From Marsupella aquatica (Eukaryota; Marchantiophyta): DNA of 64,000 nt. The notes beneath the pieces were generated by a model that did not search any database, had not been told where the DNA came from, and saw nothing but the letters and a program-made list of their open reading frames with translations. The stretch lies in the NCBI GenBank assembly GCA_973895155.1, contig OZ316896.1, forward strand, positions 10,602,001 through 10,666,000, written 5' to 3'. The number at the start of each line of letters is the position of its first letter. Within the stretch, counting starts at the first letter, position 1. A program made the position numbers and the translations under genes. Positions 9,231 through 22,084 of this stretch are shown one piece after another.

Positions 9231-10740
9231 CGGAAAAAACCCCACGGGCAGGGCAAACAAGCCACACGGCAAAACAAGACAACCCCCCCTTGGGGGGGAA
9301 ACACAAGGGGTACAAAAGAAGCCGTCACCAAGACAAACCAAAACCAGCAAGTGAGGAGAGAATAGCAGTAGCAAATGAGAAGAGGGGGTCTCATGTCAGG
9401 ACCACAGCTAAGACCTAATCACGCATTCTAATCCAATTATGGGCACAGGGTCATCCACCAGTGGAAATACAGCCCCTGCCATCACTAAGCCAGAGCCTAC
9501 GTAAACTGTCAATCCTATCTTTTGCCCGGCACAACCGGGTATTCTTTCTACCAGGGGGTGAGCATCTGCTCACAGCATTCAAGCACTGAGCAGCCTCAGA
9601 AAGCACTAGGCCCATATCAAATGTACGTCTACCACCTGCACTGAACATATGGGAGTTCCTGCCTAGCCACAACCTCCATAAAATCTATTGAAAGACAAAT
9701 AGTTTGGCAATATGCTTAGGGTCCCTCCCATAAGCAGAGTCCAACAAAGTTAGCAGCCCCTGGCCGATTGGTAAGCCCTGCTCACGTAAGAAGCAGTGGC
9801 AGAGTCCCCAACACCTCACAGCAAATGCACACCCAAAGAACATGTGGGGGATGGTCTCTAAGGTACCGCTACACACCTTGCAATCACCATTGCTCACACC
9901 AATTCTAAGTGCCCTAGCACCCGTGAATAGACCCCCAACAATAATTCTTCAGATGAATGTCTTGCCCCTGGTTGGCAGATCAGAGCCCCACAGTCTAGAC
10001 CACCCCAAGTTCCATCTCAATTCAGGTCGAGAAATGGACCAGATCCGGTTAAGGTGACCGTGATTTGAGCTTTTGGGTCGTAGAAATTCATAAACACGAC
10101 AATTATCCACCCTGAAATCCTTCAACTTCTCTATTTTGTCAGCCCACCTCCACTGTTTGGCATATAGGTAAAAGTCAGTCCTACATTCATTGGTGTTCCA
10201 CAGGTATTCTAGGAATGAGTGTGCAAGTGCTCAGTAGTGAAACCTCGCAAGCTGTGCCATTTCATTGGGAGGTCCTTCCAGGCTCCATCCTCCAAAGACC
10301 ATCCGTCCCCAATAGATCTCATTCCTAGTCTACCACAAATGGTAGCAACCCCAACAATGGCCTCATTCAAAAGGGAGTGAAATCCTGCAAGGCAATGTAA
10401 GGTGTCATAGATGCTCCATCGCGCCGGAACCCCAAGCCTGCCAGGCTCAAAAGACAGGTGTGCTCTGAGCATCGTCCAACTCCTCCATAGTCCACTCGTA
10501 TATGGAAGGCCACTATATGACCTCAGTGTACACAGTAATAGCTGGTCTTGAAAGGAATATTGGTTTTGTCTAATCACTTTGTAGTTCATCCATCCCATCA
10601 GAGCTAGATTTGCAGCAAGCATTCTAGACCATTCTTAGCATTCCATTTCCACCTAAGTTCCACATGGAAGCTCTCCAACTCCAGATCCAACTTTAGTGTA
10701 CATGAAGCTACCACATGATCATCCTCATAAACTAGCATGC
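9225..10740 (-). mobile_element. 5'-truncated LINE (L1-type) with RT tail and zf-RVT domain
   Basis: Reading the minus strand from about 10740 to 9451 gives the C-terminal part of a plant LINE ORF2, broken by a few stops. It starts with a possible reverse-transcriptase YxDD box (YEDD, 10718-10729), continues through a Trp-rich connection (10622-10209 and on), then has LPTRGKTFIWR and the reverse-transcriptase zinc-binding domain with C-x2-C, then H-x3-C in HMFFGCAFAVRCW (about 9897-9800). The last frame ends at 9451. The stretch 9240-9430 is probably the 3' UTR, and TATTTTTT near 9218-9226 fits a short minus-strand poly(A) tail. No endonuclease domain is present, consistent with 5' truncation on insertion. 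Confidence 0.85.
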
Positions 10741-13700
10741 AAGCATCCGCTTTTCCTGTTCCTAGATCCTAAAAATGCTTGAGCATGCAAATTTTGCCTG
10801 ACTGTGCATGTTTCTATCCCAAAAATTCTGCATCTCATATCTTAGATAATGAAGACTAAATTCAAATCAATCTATCTGATTTTATCACTCCCACATTGAA
10901 AGTTTGATATATGATTTCCAGATTGCCCTTAAAATCTAGCAATAGCTTTCATAGGATGCATAAAATGTTGACCAAAATGTGCAAGGCTTTTGTCAGGCAA
11001 TTCTACCAGCATAGCATTCCTTCCCCAATGTCCAGCACTTTGGAGTCCTCCTACATCCATAATTGCAGTTGAACAAATTATGCAGAATTGTTTGCCACTA
11101 TGAAGTTGCATGTACAGGCCCACTTACTTGTTGAGAAACTTGAGCACAAGAAGACAAGGCACTACATCAACAAGTATGTGCGCAATTGTATGACTCAAAC
11201 TTTAGGATTAAAAAACAACCTTGAATATTGTACAAGCTTCTATCCTGCAAATATCCCTATGCTTTGCCATTTGCAGTGTTGAAACTTGCAAGTACCAACT
11301 TTGTGTGCATGATGTCTGCATTAGGATATGGAGGAATGTACAGATGCTTGGAACAAGTAGATGCAATTGGCAGAGAGACTGCATAGCGTTGGACACTAAA
11401 CTTAATATGACATATTGTACTACCAATGTACTTCTCATTAGTGATAAACTTGTATAATCTGTAAGTTTCAACAGGAGAAAATTGACCCACCGCTTCTTCA
11501 AAGAAAGTCTTCAATGTAGACGGGAAATCGGAATATCTAACCCTTGCCAAGAACTCTACACTTGTAATTCCTTGTAAAAAATGCTCTCATTGCCTTCACT
11601 GTGACATCTTTAAATGTACTTTCCAATACAATCTTCTTTCAATTTCACTCATGGAGCGAGAAAGCATAACAATTTTCACCAAAGAATAAAAACCCTCATG
11701 AAGTAATGCACCAACTATGGCACAAGCCCCAAATAATGTGTCATACACCATGTCTGCATATAGTGATGTCACTGCCATTTGAAATCCTTCATTTGACACG
11801 TTGGGGTCCAGACTTATAATACTCAGGCATTATCTCCTCCATGCTCTCAACTAGACTCCTCCTTCAGTCTTGAGGACCAGTAATAAGGGATTGCATTAAA
11901 TTGTACCTGCAATAATATGTGTCATGTCTCCTATCACATAGGCTTGCTGAACCCAAATGATTCCAATTCATTTGAGTTCATATTCTCAAAAAAATCCCCC
12001 AAATCAAGAAGGTACATAACCCACCTAAAGTGTGTTCTCCTCGGATTGTAAACATGCCAATGAATGAACTCATTTCCTTTCATAGATGGTATATTAAACT
12101 AATAGTGTTTAGAGTTCTGAAAAAAATAATAACTTAGTAGAGAATATGCAAAATCATGTACAAACAATCAAAAATTGGGAATGTTAAGTACCACATAGGT
12201 CAAAATCCTCAAAAATCCTCTGTATATATTGATGACTTTTGCTGCAACACTTGCATGTGAATTTCATCCTTTGATGGACAAATGCCCATTGCATGAGCAA
12301 TAGTTGCCATTGTCATTGGACGTTGTACTTGTTGTTTCTTTAAAACAAGAAGAAACCTGAGTTGACCAACCACACGCACCTACAAAACCAGTCATGGAAA
12401 AAGTTACTTATATTGTTCAACATTATGACACAATGCACTCTGTCTATTAAAAATTTTCTAGTCTCATACTTCAAATTGGTAATAGTAATTAAGTGATTCA
12501 GGGTTATGTAAATCATTATGGAAGGGGGCCATCAATGAAAATAGGTGCTAGTCTCACATCTTTTTTGGATATCTCTGTAAAAAAAAATTAGATGTAAGGT
12601 GATGAAGTCCGAAAGTACCCTGCTTGAAAACCTCATGGAACTCCTGCAATTGAGTCATGATGTGACATGAACAAATGTAATTTCATACTTAATCATTGAG
12701 TAAATAATGTCAAAAATCCATCATTGAGCTAATGAACTTCAAAGATTTGCACTAAGACAACTTACTGAAGAACCATTGAATAAACTTTTCCAAGCCCCAA
12801 TAAGAAATCGAGTTGCGACACCACCGGCATCCAGTGTCAAATTCATCCAATGTTGCTTCACCATCATGCATCACATAGGTCAGTTTTGCTGAGAAGTCAG
12901 CAAATATTTGTTGTTTCTTCATGGCATTTTGACACATCTTTCGAATCACAGACAATTCATCTCCATCGTAGAACTACACATACCATGACAAAAGTGTACA
13001 ATTAGTTTACCTCAATCAATCATTACTTTGTGAAAACCATTCATTGTCAACAAAACCAACAAAAGTAAAGCTATATAGGTCTATCCATGTATAATAGCCT
13101 GAACGCGTATCTAAAATGTTACCTGAATCTATATACATGTGGTACTTGCCGTTGGAATCGTCAAAATTGAAATAGTCCATTGTCAGAGATTTGATGGACT
13201 CTCAACGACACAATGCTTTGTAATTTTTGTCTCTTTTTTGGCCTTTATGTACAAATCATCACAGTTTATTTGCAGTGGTGATGAAGGGCATTTTCCAATC
13301 CAGTCAATATATTCTTCTCATAGTGAGATGATCTGGGCTTCTGAAAATTTGCCCTTGGCAAATGAGTTTGGGCAATCCCTATCATAAGCAATCCAAGAAT
13401 TTGTTGAATTATTACATATCAACAAATCCCTCAATGGACCCTGCTTAAGTTGAATGATTGCAAAGTAAAATTTTAAAATTGGTAGCAAGAGAATCCAATG
13501 GAGATGAGATGCAAGCTTTTGGTAATTAATAAAATATACTTAGGAGGAAAAGTTTTCAGAATGACTAGCAAGAGAATTGCATAATAAGTTGATGAGGAAA
13601 TCAAAAGGTCAACATTAAGGAGAATCCCCATGAACAACTTAAAAAATGCATACCACAAAAATAAAACTTTCAAAAGCAATAGCAGACAAACATGGGAATA

Positions 13701-16700
13701 AGCCGATGGATAGATAGAAACCAAAAGGTCACAAAAATACACAACAGGAACTATGCTTTATATCAGAAACAATAGCAAGCAAACATTTGAATAAGTTGAT
13801 TAATAAATCGAAACCAAAAGGTCACAGAAATCCATTACAAATATAAAGCTTGCAAAACCAATGACAAACAAGCATTTGAATAAGTTGATGAGGCAGGGAA
13901 ATAGAAAGGCCAAAAAATCCACCACGAATGCCGGAAAATCAAAATTTTAGAAAACCTACTTTTATGACATAAATTTAGGATCCAAGAAAATTTAACACTA
14001 TATATAATTAAGGCACGATGAATGCAAGAAAATCAAAGTTAATTTTAGAAATTAAAGTTAAGTTCATGAACTAACACCCCAATGATCGACAATGAAGACA
14101 GACATAAGTACTAGATCAGCCAGGCTAGCCAAATGATCATAAGTATGGACATAAAGGAATTGAACATTTGGAAGATCAATAATAGAGAAGGTAGTCTATA
14201 CATACCTGAAAATGTGCAATGATGTCTCCAAATTAACACAAATAGATTTGGGATCAAGCCCCGGATCAAGCTCTTTTGTGAGTTTTTGTAGTTGTTCCCA
14301 AGCTTGTCATCTTGGAATTGCTCATCCACCAAAATACTTCTCAAAATCAAACTTGGTATATGTACTCAAGCATTCTAACATATCCAGCATAGGTGCAACT
14401 TCATCCTCGAGCATTGCCTGTGTTAGTCCAAGTTTAGCATCTCTTCGATGTTGGAGGAATTCAATGTGGTGGCCAGCATTCCCACCTATTTCACTGCGTT
14501 CCTCTTGTAAGACAACATCAAAACTTTGCCAAAACATCTCCTCTACTTCATCCGTTGACAATCCACAGTCAGAATTATACCTCTATCAAATTCCAAGAGT
14601 CGTTCTCTTGTTGTACAATAGGCTTTCAAGAAGGCGGTTGTTTCATTCCCCCAATCTATGGCATCGTCTTCCAATTCACCAATTGGTTCAACAACAAAAT
14701 GTTGTGGTCCCCCACTCAGGGTGTACCATGGACCTGTTCAAAGTTATACCCCAAATACAAGTGTGAGTACGTTTACATTAGGTGGCCTAGATTGACATTT
14801 GCCATGAACAATTGCAACAAGCTGTCAAAAGAATGTTTGGGTACCACAAAATTTGGAAGTTTGAGGAGAAAGGCCAAACACGTTGGTCGCCAAAATCAGA
14901 AGTCTCTCTAGGCAGCTTTAATAGTTTTAGCATGCATGCCTTCCTACTATACATCAACAAGTGTCATCCATGCAATATGAGAACCCTCACAAATTTGTGG
15001 TCAATTACGTGAGGTAGCCATGAATGTGGGAAACAATTGACATAATGTAGTATAGTATGACAATTTTCAAAGGGATTGTCATAGGTGCGTCCCCGTTTCC
15101 GATCAATGCACTTCGACGGTTACATCCCACTTGCTAGCTTTGCATGAACTCCCCTTTTTCTCTAGAAGTTTGGCTGCAATTTCGCACCCATGGCGACATA
15201 ACATTTACTTAGGTCAATGCAACCTTGCGGACTGGTCACACATAAATTATTACTTTGCAATAATCTAGCATGCATTATTGGAAGACAAGATTTCAAACTT
15301 GTTTAAGCAATTGAACTTATGCACAGGGCTAGGTTTTCCCTTCTAGTAAGGTCAATTTGGGAGGTGCATACAAGCTTCATTATGGGATTATAGTTGCATT
15401 AATTCAAATGGTTTGCAAGGCAAGTACCAAGGTCCTGACATCTAGGCACTTGAGGGAGAGAATATAGAATTTGGCACTTACACCACTGACAAAACTATTT
15501 ACACTAGACATTAATTTACTCCCGGACAGACCTTACTTATTGTTGAAGGAATTTGCAAAGCATCAACTATATACATGAAGTTAGCTGTAGATAGTACTTG
15601 GATGAGCAAACCTACACAAAGGACAAAGAGAGGGAATTAAGACAAAGGTCAACTTCAATGTACAACGCAATGATACATTTGCAATTTTCTCGAACTCTTC
15701 CTCCCCCACATCTTTCTGGCGGTAGTCTTAGAGCATTGACATGGCATTGGCATCAACAATTGACATTCCTTTTCAGGCCACCTCGGCTCCAAGTTTGCTC
15801 CTACTTTTGTCAAGATTGTACTATATCTAGCTTGTATAGCCTACCTTCCAGTATACTGCACCTAGTAACGGCTTCAAAGGAAATGTCTTCAGGTACTTAG
15901 TAAGTACGTTGTGCTTTTACAGAGCAAAATAGGAGGCCATATTAATTAGTGACACTTCATGTTTGTAGGATCACAAGTGTAGAACATCTTCAGAATTACT
16001 ATGTTTCTTGGAGTTCTCCTGCACTTGGTGAATTATGACAATATTTGGATAGATCAAGAGCCGAGCTTTAAGCAAATACACATGCATTAGCCTGGATGCT
16101 TATGTCATCCAACAATTCAACATTTAGGCTTAAATTGTAAGAGCAACAACAATCAATCATAATACTTATCGTGTGTGATCAATCTAGTTCACAATTGCAA
16201 TTTGAGGATGAGAGTGAGGGGCTATGCACAGAAGAGGCTAGGACTGAATTGTAAGCACATTTGAGAAGCACTGGCTAAGCACACAAAATCAGTGGCAACC
16301 CATCTCCATCAACAAATTAACGGCTACTTCAGGAAGGGTAAGGGTAAGAATGAGCTGAAGGAAGAGAGAGCATTGAGCATTGAGCTAAGTTGTTGTATAT
16401 CAAGCGGCACTTTGCAGGGTCACAGGATTGCACATTGCCAATTTGCAAGTAGTAAATTCGTCACAGCCTCAATCCCCTACATAGTTCCTTGTATACTATG
16501 CAGCAGGTAATGACAGAGCAGGGACACACGCTCCTTGGTGCTTTCAACACATATTAGAGGGTAGGATTGAGTTGTTATAGCAAATCCCAATCTTTGCTAA
16601 AGTCTCACATTCTGAAGGGCAGTATTATGAAGGGCCGATGCACATACAAGATAGCCCAATTATAGATGCATATTTAGGCATGTTCATTGACCAAGGCTAA

Positions 16701-16993
16701 TAATACCTCTCTATGATGCCTCCAGCCTTGGACTCAGACTGTCGGGTTCCAATACAAAGGGATGTTGTATAGAGGACTTCACCATCGCGCACTTTATTTT
16801 GGCGCCTTGAAGAGTCTTGGACCAGCGGAAAATGTGTCCATTTCTAACTTGCCCCACCTTGAGGCCAATTGTTGGTGGTTGTTGTAAATGGATTTGTAAT
16901 GGTAAAGTTGATGGTGTACCTATGGATCTCATGATCACCAAAACTTAGCTCAAACAATACCAATTGAAGGAGAAAGTCTTTAATTACCCTATT
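10741..16993. other. Gene-poor AT-rich stretch with unrecognised minus-strand ORF scraps
   Basis: No gene can be modelled. Several short minus-strand frames (14322-14561, 12752-12955, 11596-11799, 11257-11550, 10929-11123) have protein-like composition and could be decayed exons of one old gene or transposase. After 14322 the reading continues (AWEQLQKLTKELDPGLDPKS) past stops. I do not recognise the family. Between 13480 and 13920 there are about four diverged units of about 110 bp sharing AAACATTTGAATAAGTTGATGAG and AACCAAAAGGTCACA. Confidence 0.4.
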
Positions 16994-17347
16994 GGTGGAT
17001 TGCATGATTGAGGACTACCATTTTAGTCCTTTTTTCTCCATAAGAAAGGACTCCATGAGCACTTAATAGGAGTCCATGAGCATTGAATTTGCCATATATC
17101 CCTTGATGGCTAGGATTGAGTAGTTGAGATTGAAAGGTTAGATCTTGCATGCCAAGTCTTTTGGAAGTGTGTCCACACTTCTTGAAAGTCCTTACCTCTT
17201 GGAAGTGTGCCCAACATTTGTGGAAGTGTGTCATGAAATATTTTTTATCTAAGATGTGCCAATCTTGGCCGTTGACAGTCCTTGATTTAGTGAAAGGATT
17301 GGAGACTTTTTTGCCTCCTTTGGTAGTCCTCAATCATGCAATCCACC
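16994..17347. mobile_element. MITE with perfect 27-bp terminal inverted repeats
   Basis: The ends 16994-17020 (GGTGGATTGCATG and on) and 17321-17347 are exact reverse complements over 27 bp. The element is 354 bp long and is flanked on both sides by TATT (16990-16993 and 17348-17351), a likely 4-bp target-site duplication. The interior has no transposase but contains several diverged GGAAGTGTG repeats. Perfect termini and matching flanks suggest a young insertion. The superfamily is not assigned. Confidence 0.85.
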
Positions 17348-18463
17348 TATTGTTTTCCTTTTTTGAACTCATTAATAAGCACATCCTCTTACAATCTACA
17401 GTGCGGATAATTCTCACATTTGTTGGTAGTGAGGTTGAATCCAACCATCTTCTTGGTGAGTGAGGCCACTCTATTGATCGATCAAACAAATGGCATAATT
17501 AAGTATCGTTTACTTTTAGACTTCTTGGCCGGGCTTGACAAAATGATAATATATAGAGTATGTTACATTGTATACTAGATACAGAGTGAGCAATATACCT
17601 GTTAGTAATTCTGTTGAGTCTGCCAAGTTGGACCTCCCATCCAACCAGCTTGAGGTGCCATCCAATGTTTCCAATTGAGATGTTGAGATACAGCAGTTTG
17701 AGCTCTCTGCTTGTGTATCAGAGTTCCAAGATTGTGATGGAGTTTCCAGAGGTTCTGACTCACGTTGAATTGGCTCATGCTTTGTTTCCAAAGCATCATC
17801 TAAACGACAAGATGCACCTTACGTTGTCAAATTTCAATCAATCTTTTGTATACCGGGCTGTACTCAAACAATACATGAGAGGTTTGCAACTTTCTTACCT
17901 TTTGCAACATGACCTTGATTTGTTTGCCCATTTGTTTGTCGAGTAGATCTGCGGCCTCCTTGTGAAGGCACAATCTTAGTTGCCCTTGTATTAGCCACTG
18001 CTTCCACATGGTAGCACTGGCTAATTTGTTGTGGGGTCATCTGGTGAGTAGGATCCTAGATGTAGACCGCAATGAAAACTTAGTTACACAATAAATGTAA
18101 ATAAATTATTTAAAAATACATTAAAAATAAATTTAAAATTAAGATAAATTAAATTGTAAATTTAATTTATGATATATCATGGGATGATATATCAAGGCTT
18201 GCTTAGACCAAAATCAATGTATTGTTGAAAAATTATAAGTTTTTGAAAATGCCAATTGATAGAATGTAAATACTTAGAACCCATTGGGATCCAGACAAAA
18301 AAAGAGGCTATTAATGGCCAGCCTCATTCATATGCGATGTGCAATTCAAAATGAACAGTAACACAAATTTAAATTCTTGCAAAGGAGTCCTGCATGCATG
18401 CTTCTGGCATCCTTAATTAGAGGCCTAGGGTTGTCATTTGGCTTATAGAGAGCTAAGAGATAT
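17348..18463. other. No recognisable gene
   Basis: AT-rich DNA. Overlapping frames on both strands at 17516-17946 lack domain signatures and are probably chance. Near 18170-18200 there is a short inverted repeat, TGATATATCATGGGATGATATATCA. Nothing else stands out. Confidence 0.5.
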
Positions 18464-18888
18464 GCCTATACGCTCCTCATTTCATAAAACATATTAATGC
18501 ATAATTTATGTTAAAGGTTTGAACTAAAGTGTGAAGTGTCTTAGATCTACAACAAGAGTTCCAAAACAGGCCTCTACACTCCTAATTTCATAAAACATAT
18601 TAATGCATGATTTATGTTAAAGGTTTGATTTAAAGTGTGAAGTGTCTTAGATCTACATCAAGAGTTCCAAAACAGGCCTCTACACTCTTCATTTCATAAA
18701 ACATATTAATGCATGATTTATGTTAAAGGTTTGAACTAAAGTGTGAAGTGTCTTAGATCTACAACAAGAGTTCCAAAACAGGCCTCTACACTCTTTATTT
18801 CATAAAACATATTAATGCATAATTTATGTTAAAGGTTTGAACTAAAGTGTAAATTCAGTGTATTAAATGTACAACAAGAGTTCCAAAA
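18464..18888. repeat. Four-copy tandem repeat, unit about 106 bp
   Basis: Four adjacent units begin with GCCTCTACACTC or a close variant and contain TTTCATAAAACATATTAATG and AAGTGTCTTAGATCTAC. The first three differ at only a few positions; the fourth diverges after AAAGTGTAAATT. No ORF spans a unit. Confidence 0.9.
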
Positions 18889-21800
18889 TAAGTGGGAAAA
18901 TAGATTGTATTCTTCTATTTGGGATTCTCAACTTAGACATCCACTTGTCCTAGGTTACAATGCAATATTGTACAACTATATATGTTTGCTATAACCATTG
19001 GTACAATTTCAGCATTTATAAAGTATCAATAAAAACAAACTTAAACTACTGGTGACCAAGGGGCTTAGCCCAAAGATTGAGCAAGCTACATGGCTACACG
19101 AGAGTGTGTATGTCCATTACTTTCACTTTCTAAATTAACCACTCCTTTTTGAAGGACTGGAGATGGAGTTTAGAAGCTATTGACCCCAATCCCCAAAGTT
19201 TTCCTTCATCTATGACTAGCTCAAGAGTTATCATTTCCTATTGTTAAGTTAATTTCTTGGCCTTTCAACTCATTCCACATGATCTATGCATCCAACATAT
19301 TCCAATTCACTACTTCTCATCTTCCCCCTCTACCTAAAGCCAACCAGGAGATATGTCTTCATACACACTCCTCAATGGCTCATATGTTGCAAAATTAAAG
19401 TACTTAGTTCATGTGTGTGCTACCTTGGTATTTATTGTTATTATATGTTATAAAAAATAAATATCAACAAATGTGCTAAAACTTGGTGGTCATTCCCGTG
19501 GATGAAGAAAATATGATGAAATGAATGGTTTAACAAGTTTTTAGTGGCTTAAAGATGGAACTCACATCTAGCTATAAAGACAATCAACAATCAACAAGTC
19601 ATGCAACATGTTCCATGGAAAAAAAAGATGACTCTCAAAGCCCATCCAACAAGTTGCCATCAATTCTAGTAACAATAAGAAGGGTGATAAGCAATTGCTG
19701 ATCTTTTCAGCCATGGTACATTAACAGTCCACACAACTTAAAGAACTTTTCTAATCTGCCCACAAGTAGTGCCTCCTTGCCTAGTTAGCTTACAATAGTG
19801 CTTATAAATTGCACTTTCCAACCATGCACTCTTTAGCTGCTGGAAATAGGGATTGAGAGTTAAATGAAAATAATACAGTCATGTGCATGTGTGTTTAATG
19901 TGATGCCATGACCTCTACCTTTGGCTTAATGTTGCCTAATGTTGCCAATGAAGACCTCTCAATTAGAGAGGCCCTTAATTTGCCACATCTTGTACGACCT
20001 ATAGCAAAATGAAAACAATAACTGAATTGGTAATGAATGAAAAGACAAAAATGCCACAACATGATAAGGGTCAAAGTGGAAGCTCAACCTTGCTATGCTG
20101 CTTTAGGTCTATTGATGAAGCATGATACATGCAGGTAACTACATTTCTTTTAAGTGTGCAGTTTTTTCCTAAAATGCTAGCGACAAGTTTCTTTTGGTTC
20201 CTTGGAAAATTTTAAGAAGGACAAGAAAAATATTTTGATGCGATTGAACCTTTTTTTTAATATTTAAACTATTTTATTCAGATTTGATTTAAATTATTTT
20301 CTAAAAATGATTTCCTTGAGATATCAAGAAAGTTCAGAATGTAATCAATCAAATGTGCCCCGATGTTAGTTATATACTTTCAAAAAATGAAATTTGATAA
20401 AAACTTTGCCCACCCGTGCTTCCTCAACAAGTCAATTATATTTGTTCCCTTTCTAATCTGAAAAAAACACTGCAAGTATATTGTGCCAACCATATGCATC
20501 TTCAGTCCCTTACTCACCCAACAACTCAAAACCAAAGGATAAAGAGTGAGTACCGTGGAAATTTCTATGCAAAAAGAAATTATTGTAGCCATTAGTGGTG
20601 AATGGAATTTGGTCCCTCTTCCACCATAGGATTGTAGCGACCCAATATTGTTGATCTTCCGCCAAGAACAAATTGGGTTCTTATTGTTAAGTATTGCTCT
20701 TAGTCTTGTGACTCATAGGTTATGGTAATTAGGCCAATCATAGTTAGAGACTTAGCCGAGGTTAGGTTAGTCATGTGTGACCTTGCATATATCAGGGCTA
20801 GTGTAAGCTGCTGGTACACGGTTGCTCATTGTAACGAAACAACTCGAGGAAGAGAAAGAGCTTGTGTGTTCGACTACTCTGAAGTAAAGTTGGAGTGCTC
20901 GTGTGGACGTAGCCTTAGAGAAGAGGTAAACCATGTATATGGATTGTGTCAACTACGTGAGCATGGTATGAGTCATGATTGTATCGTCGTAAAGAAAAGC
21001 TGTACTATATACCAACTCTTACTTCCATATTGGACTTCCCAGTTACTTTCTCTCTAAGGGCTAGTCACTATATAAGGACGCATCACCTTCACATAAAAGG
21101 AAAGTGTAATCAAACAATAGCAGAACCACTCTCATTTATAATTAAAAATAAGTCAATATATTGCATCTACTTCTTTTGCCTTTGTACCATTTGGACAAAT
21201 TTTGTTTGTTCTTCATTATACTTTGTTTGGCCATTTTCTATGTAATATATTGTTGTAGTTGGACTTACTCTCACCACTTAAGAACCAATATGTGGGTCCA
21301 ACAGGTCCGCAGGATTGGTTTAATTTGGTTTCATATGAACTTAATTTTAACTCTCAAAATTCTTGCAACATACTCAGGGTTTATGACATTGATACCCACT
21401 AATGTCGGGTGATTGGGTTTGGGTTTGATGGTTATGTTTTTTACTTAACATAAGGTAACCATAAAACACAATTTTGGATCGACCGAGTCACACTTCTCGT
21501 TTAGCTCGATTCCATTTTTTTCCAAGGCAATACAATCTCCAATAAAACGACCACAAAATCAGAAAAACATTAGTTGCCTACATTGTATCGCCGCAGGAAT
21601 GCAGGGAGCGATATATGCATCGGGTTTAACATTTGGAACGTAAAAAAGTCTGAATTGCAAGTAACTTGGTCCCAACCATGTAATCGAGGGTCGATCCTGC
21701 AACTTCTGATAAAATAGCAATTATAACACAAATAGGTGATTCATATGTAAGTTGAATAAGTTACTCTCTATACGACATTATGAAATAGAGTGCAAGAAGT

Positions 21801-21998
21801 TGTACACTATAATTTCACCAGCCTGGCCAGGCTATATCATATAAGCGCATTAAATAATTATAATGACATCAAAATGAAGTGCGCATTTGTGTGCTGGATC
21901 CACACAAAGTCTTCATTCTATAAATTTATTGGAGTCTTCATTCTAATCCAAAGTTTGGTTTGTGATAGAGTCGGGTCATTCTAGATGAATGCAAAGTG
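18889..21998. other. No recognisable gene
   Basis: AT-rich sequence without convincing coding frames. The 111-codon frame at 20722-21057 has no recognised domain. The perfect inverted repeat GTGCGATAA-AC-TTATCGCAC begins at the right edge (21997-22016) and belongs to the palindrome family described elsewhere. Confidence 0.45.
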
Positions 21999-22084
21999 CG
22001 ATAAACTTATCGCACCCAACTGACCAATATTATTCTTGAGTATTGTTTTGCGACTCATCTTACTCCATGATGTCGTAGTCTTTC

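Noticed and set aside
9104-9418. Short frames near the C- and G-run region at 9280-9310
   Set aside because: They lie in the LINE 3' UTR-like segment and end of repeat copy A, with no domain or consistent frame.
14322-14561. hAT-type transposase exon
   Set aside because: Composition is protein-like, but no dimerisation-domain motif or catalytic residue could be identified, so no family is assigned.
18464-18888. CRISPR-like array
   Set aside because: Units are contiguous 106-bp tandem repeats with no unique spacers and no nearby cas genes; the genome is eukaryotic.
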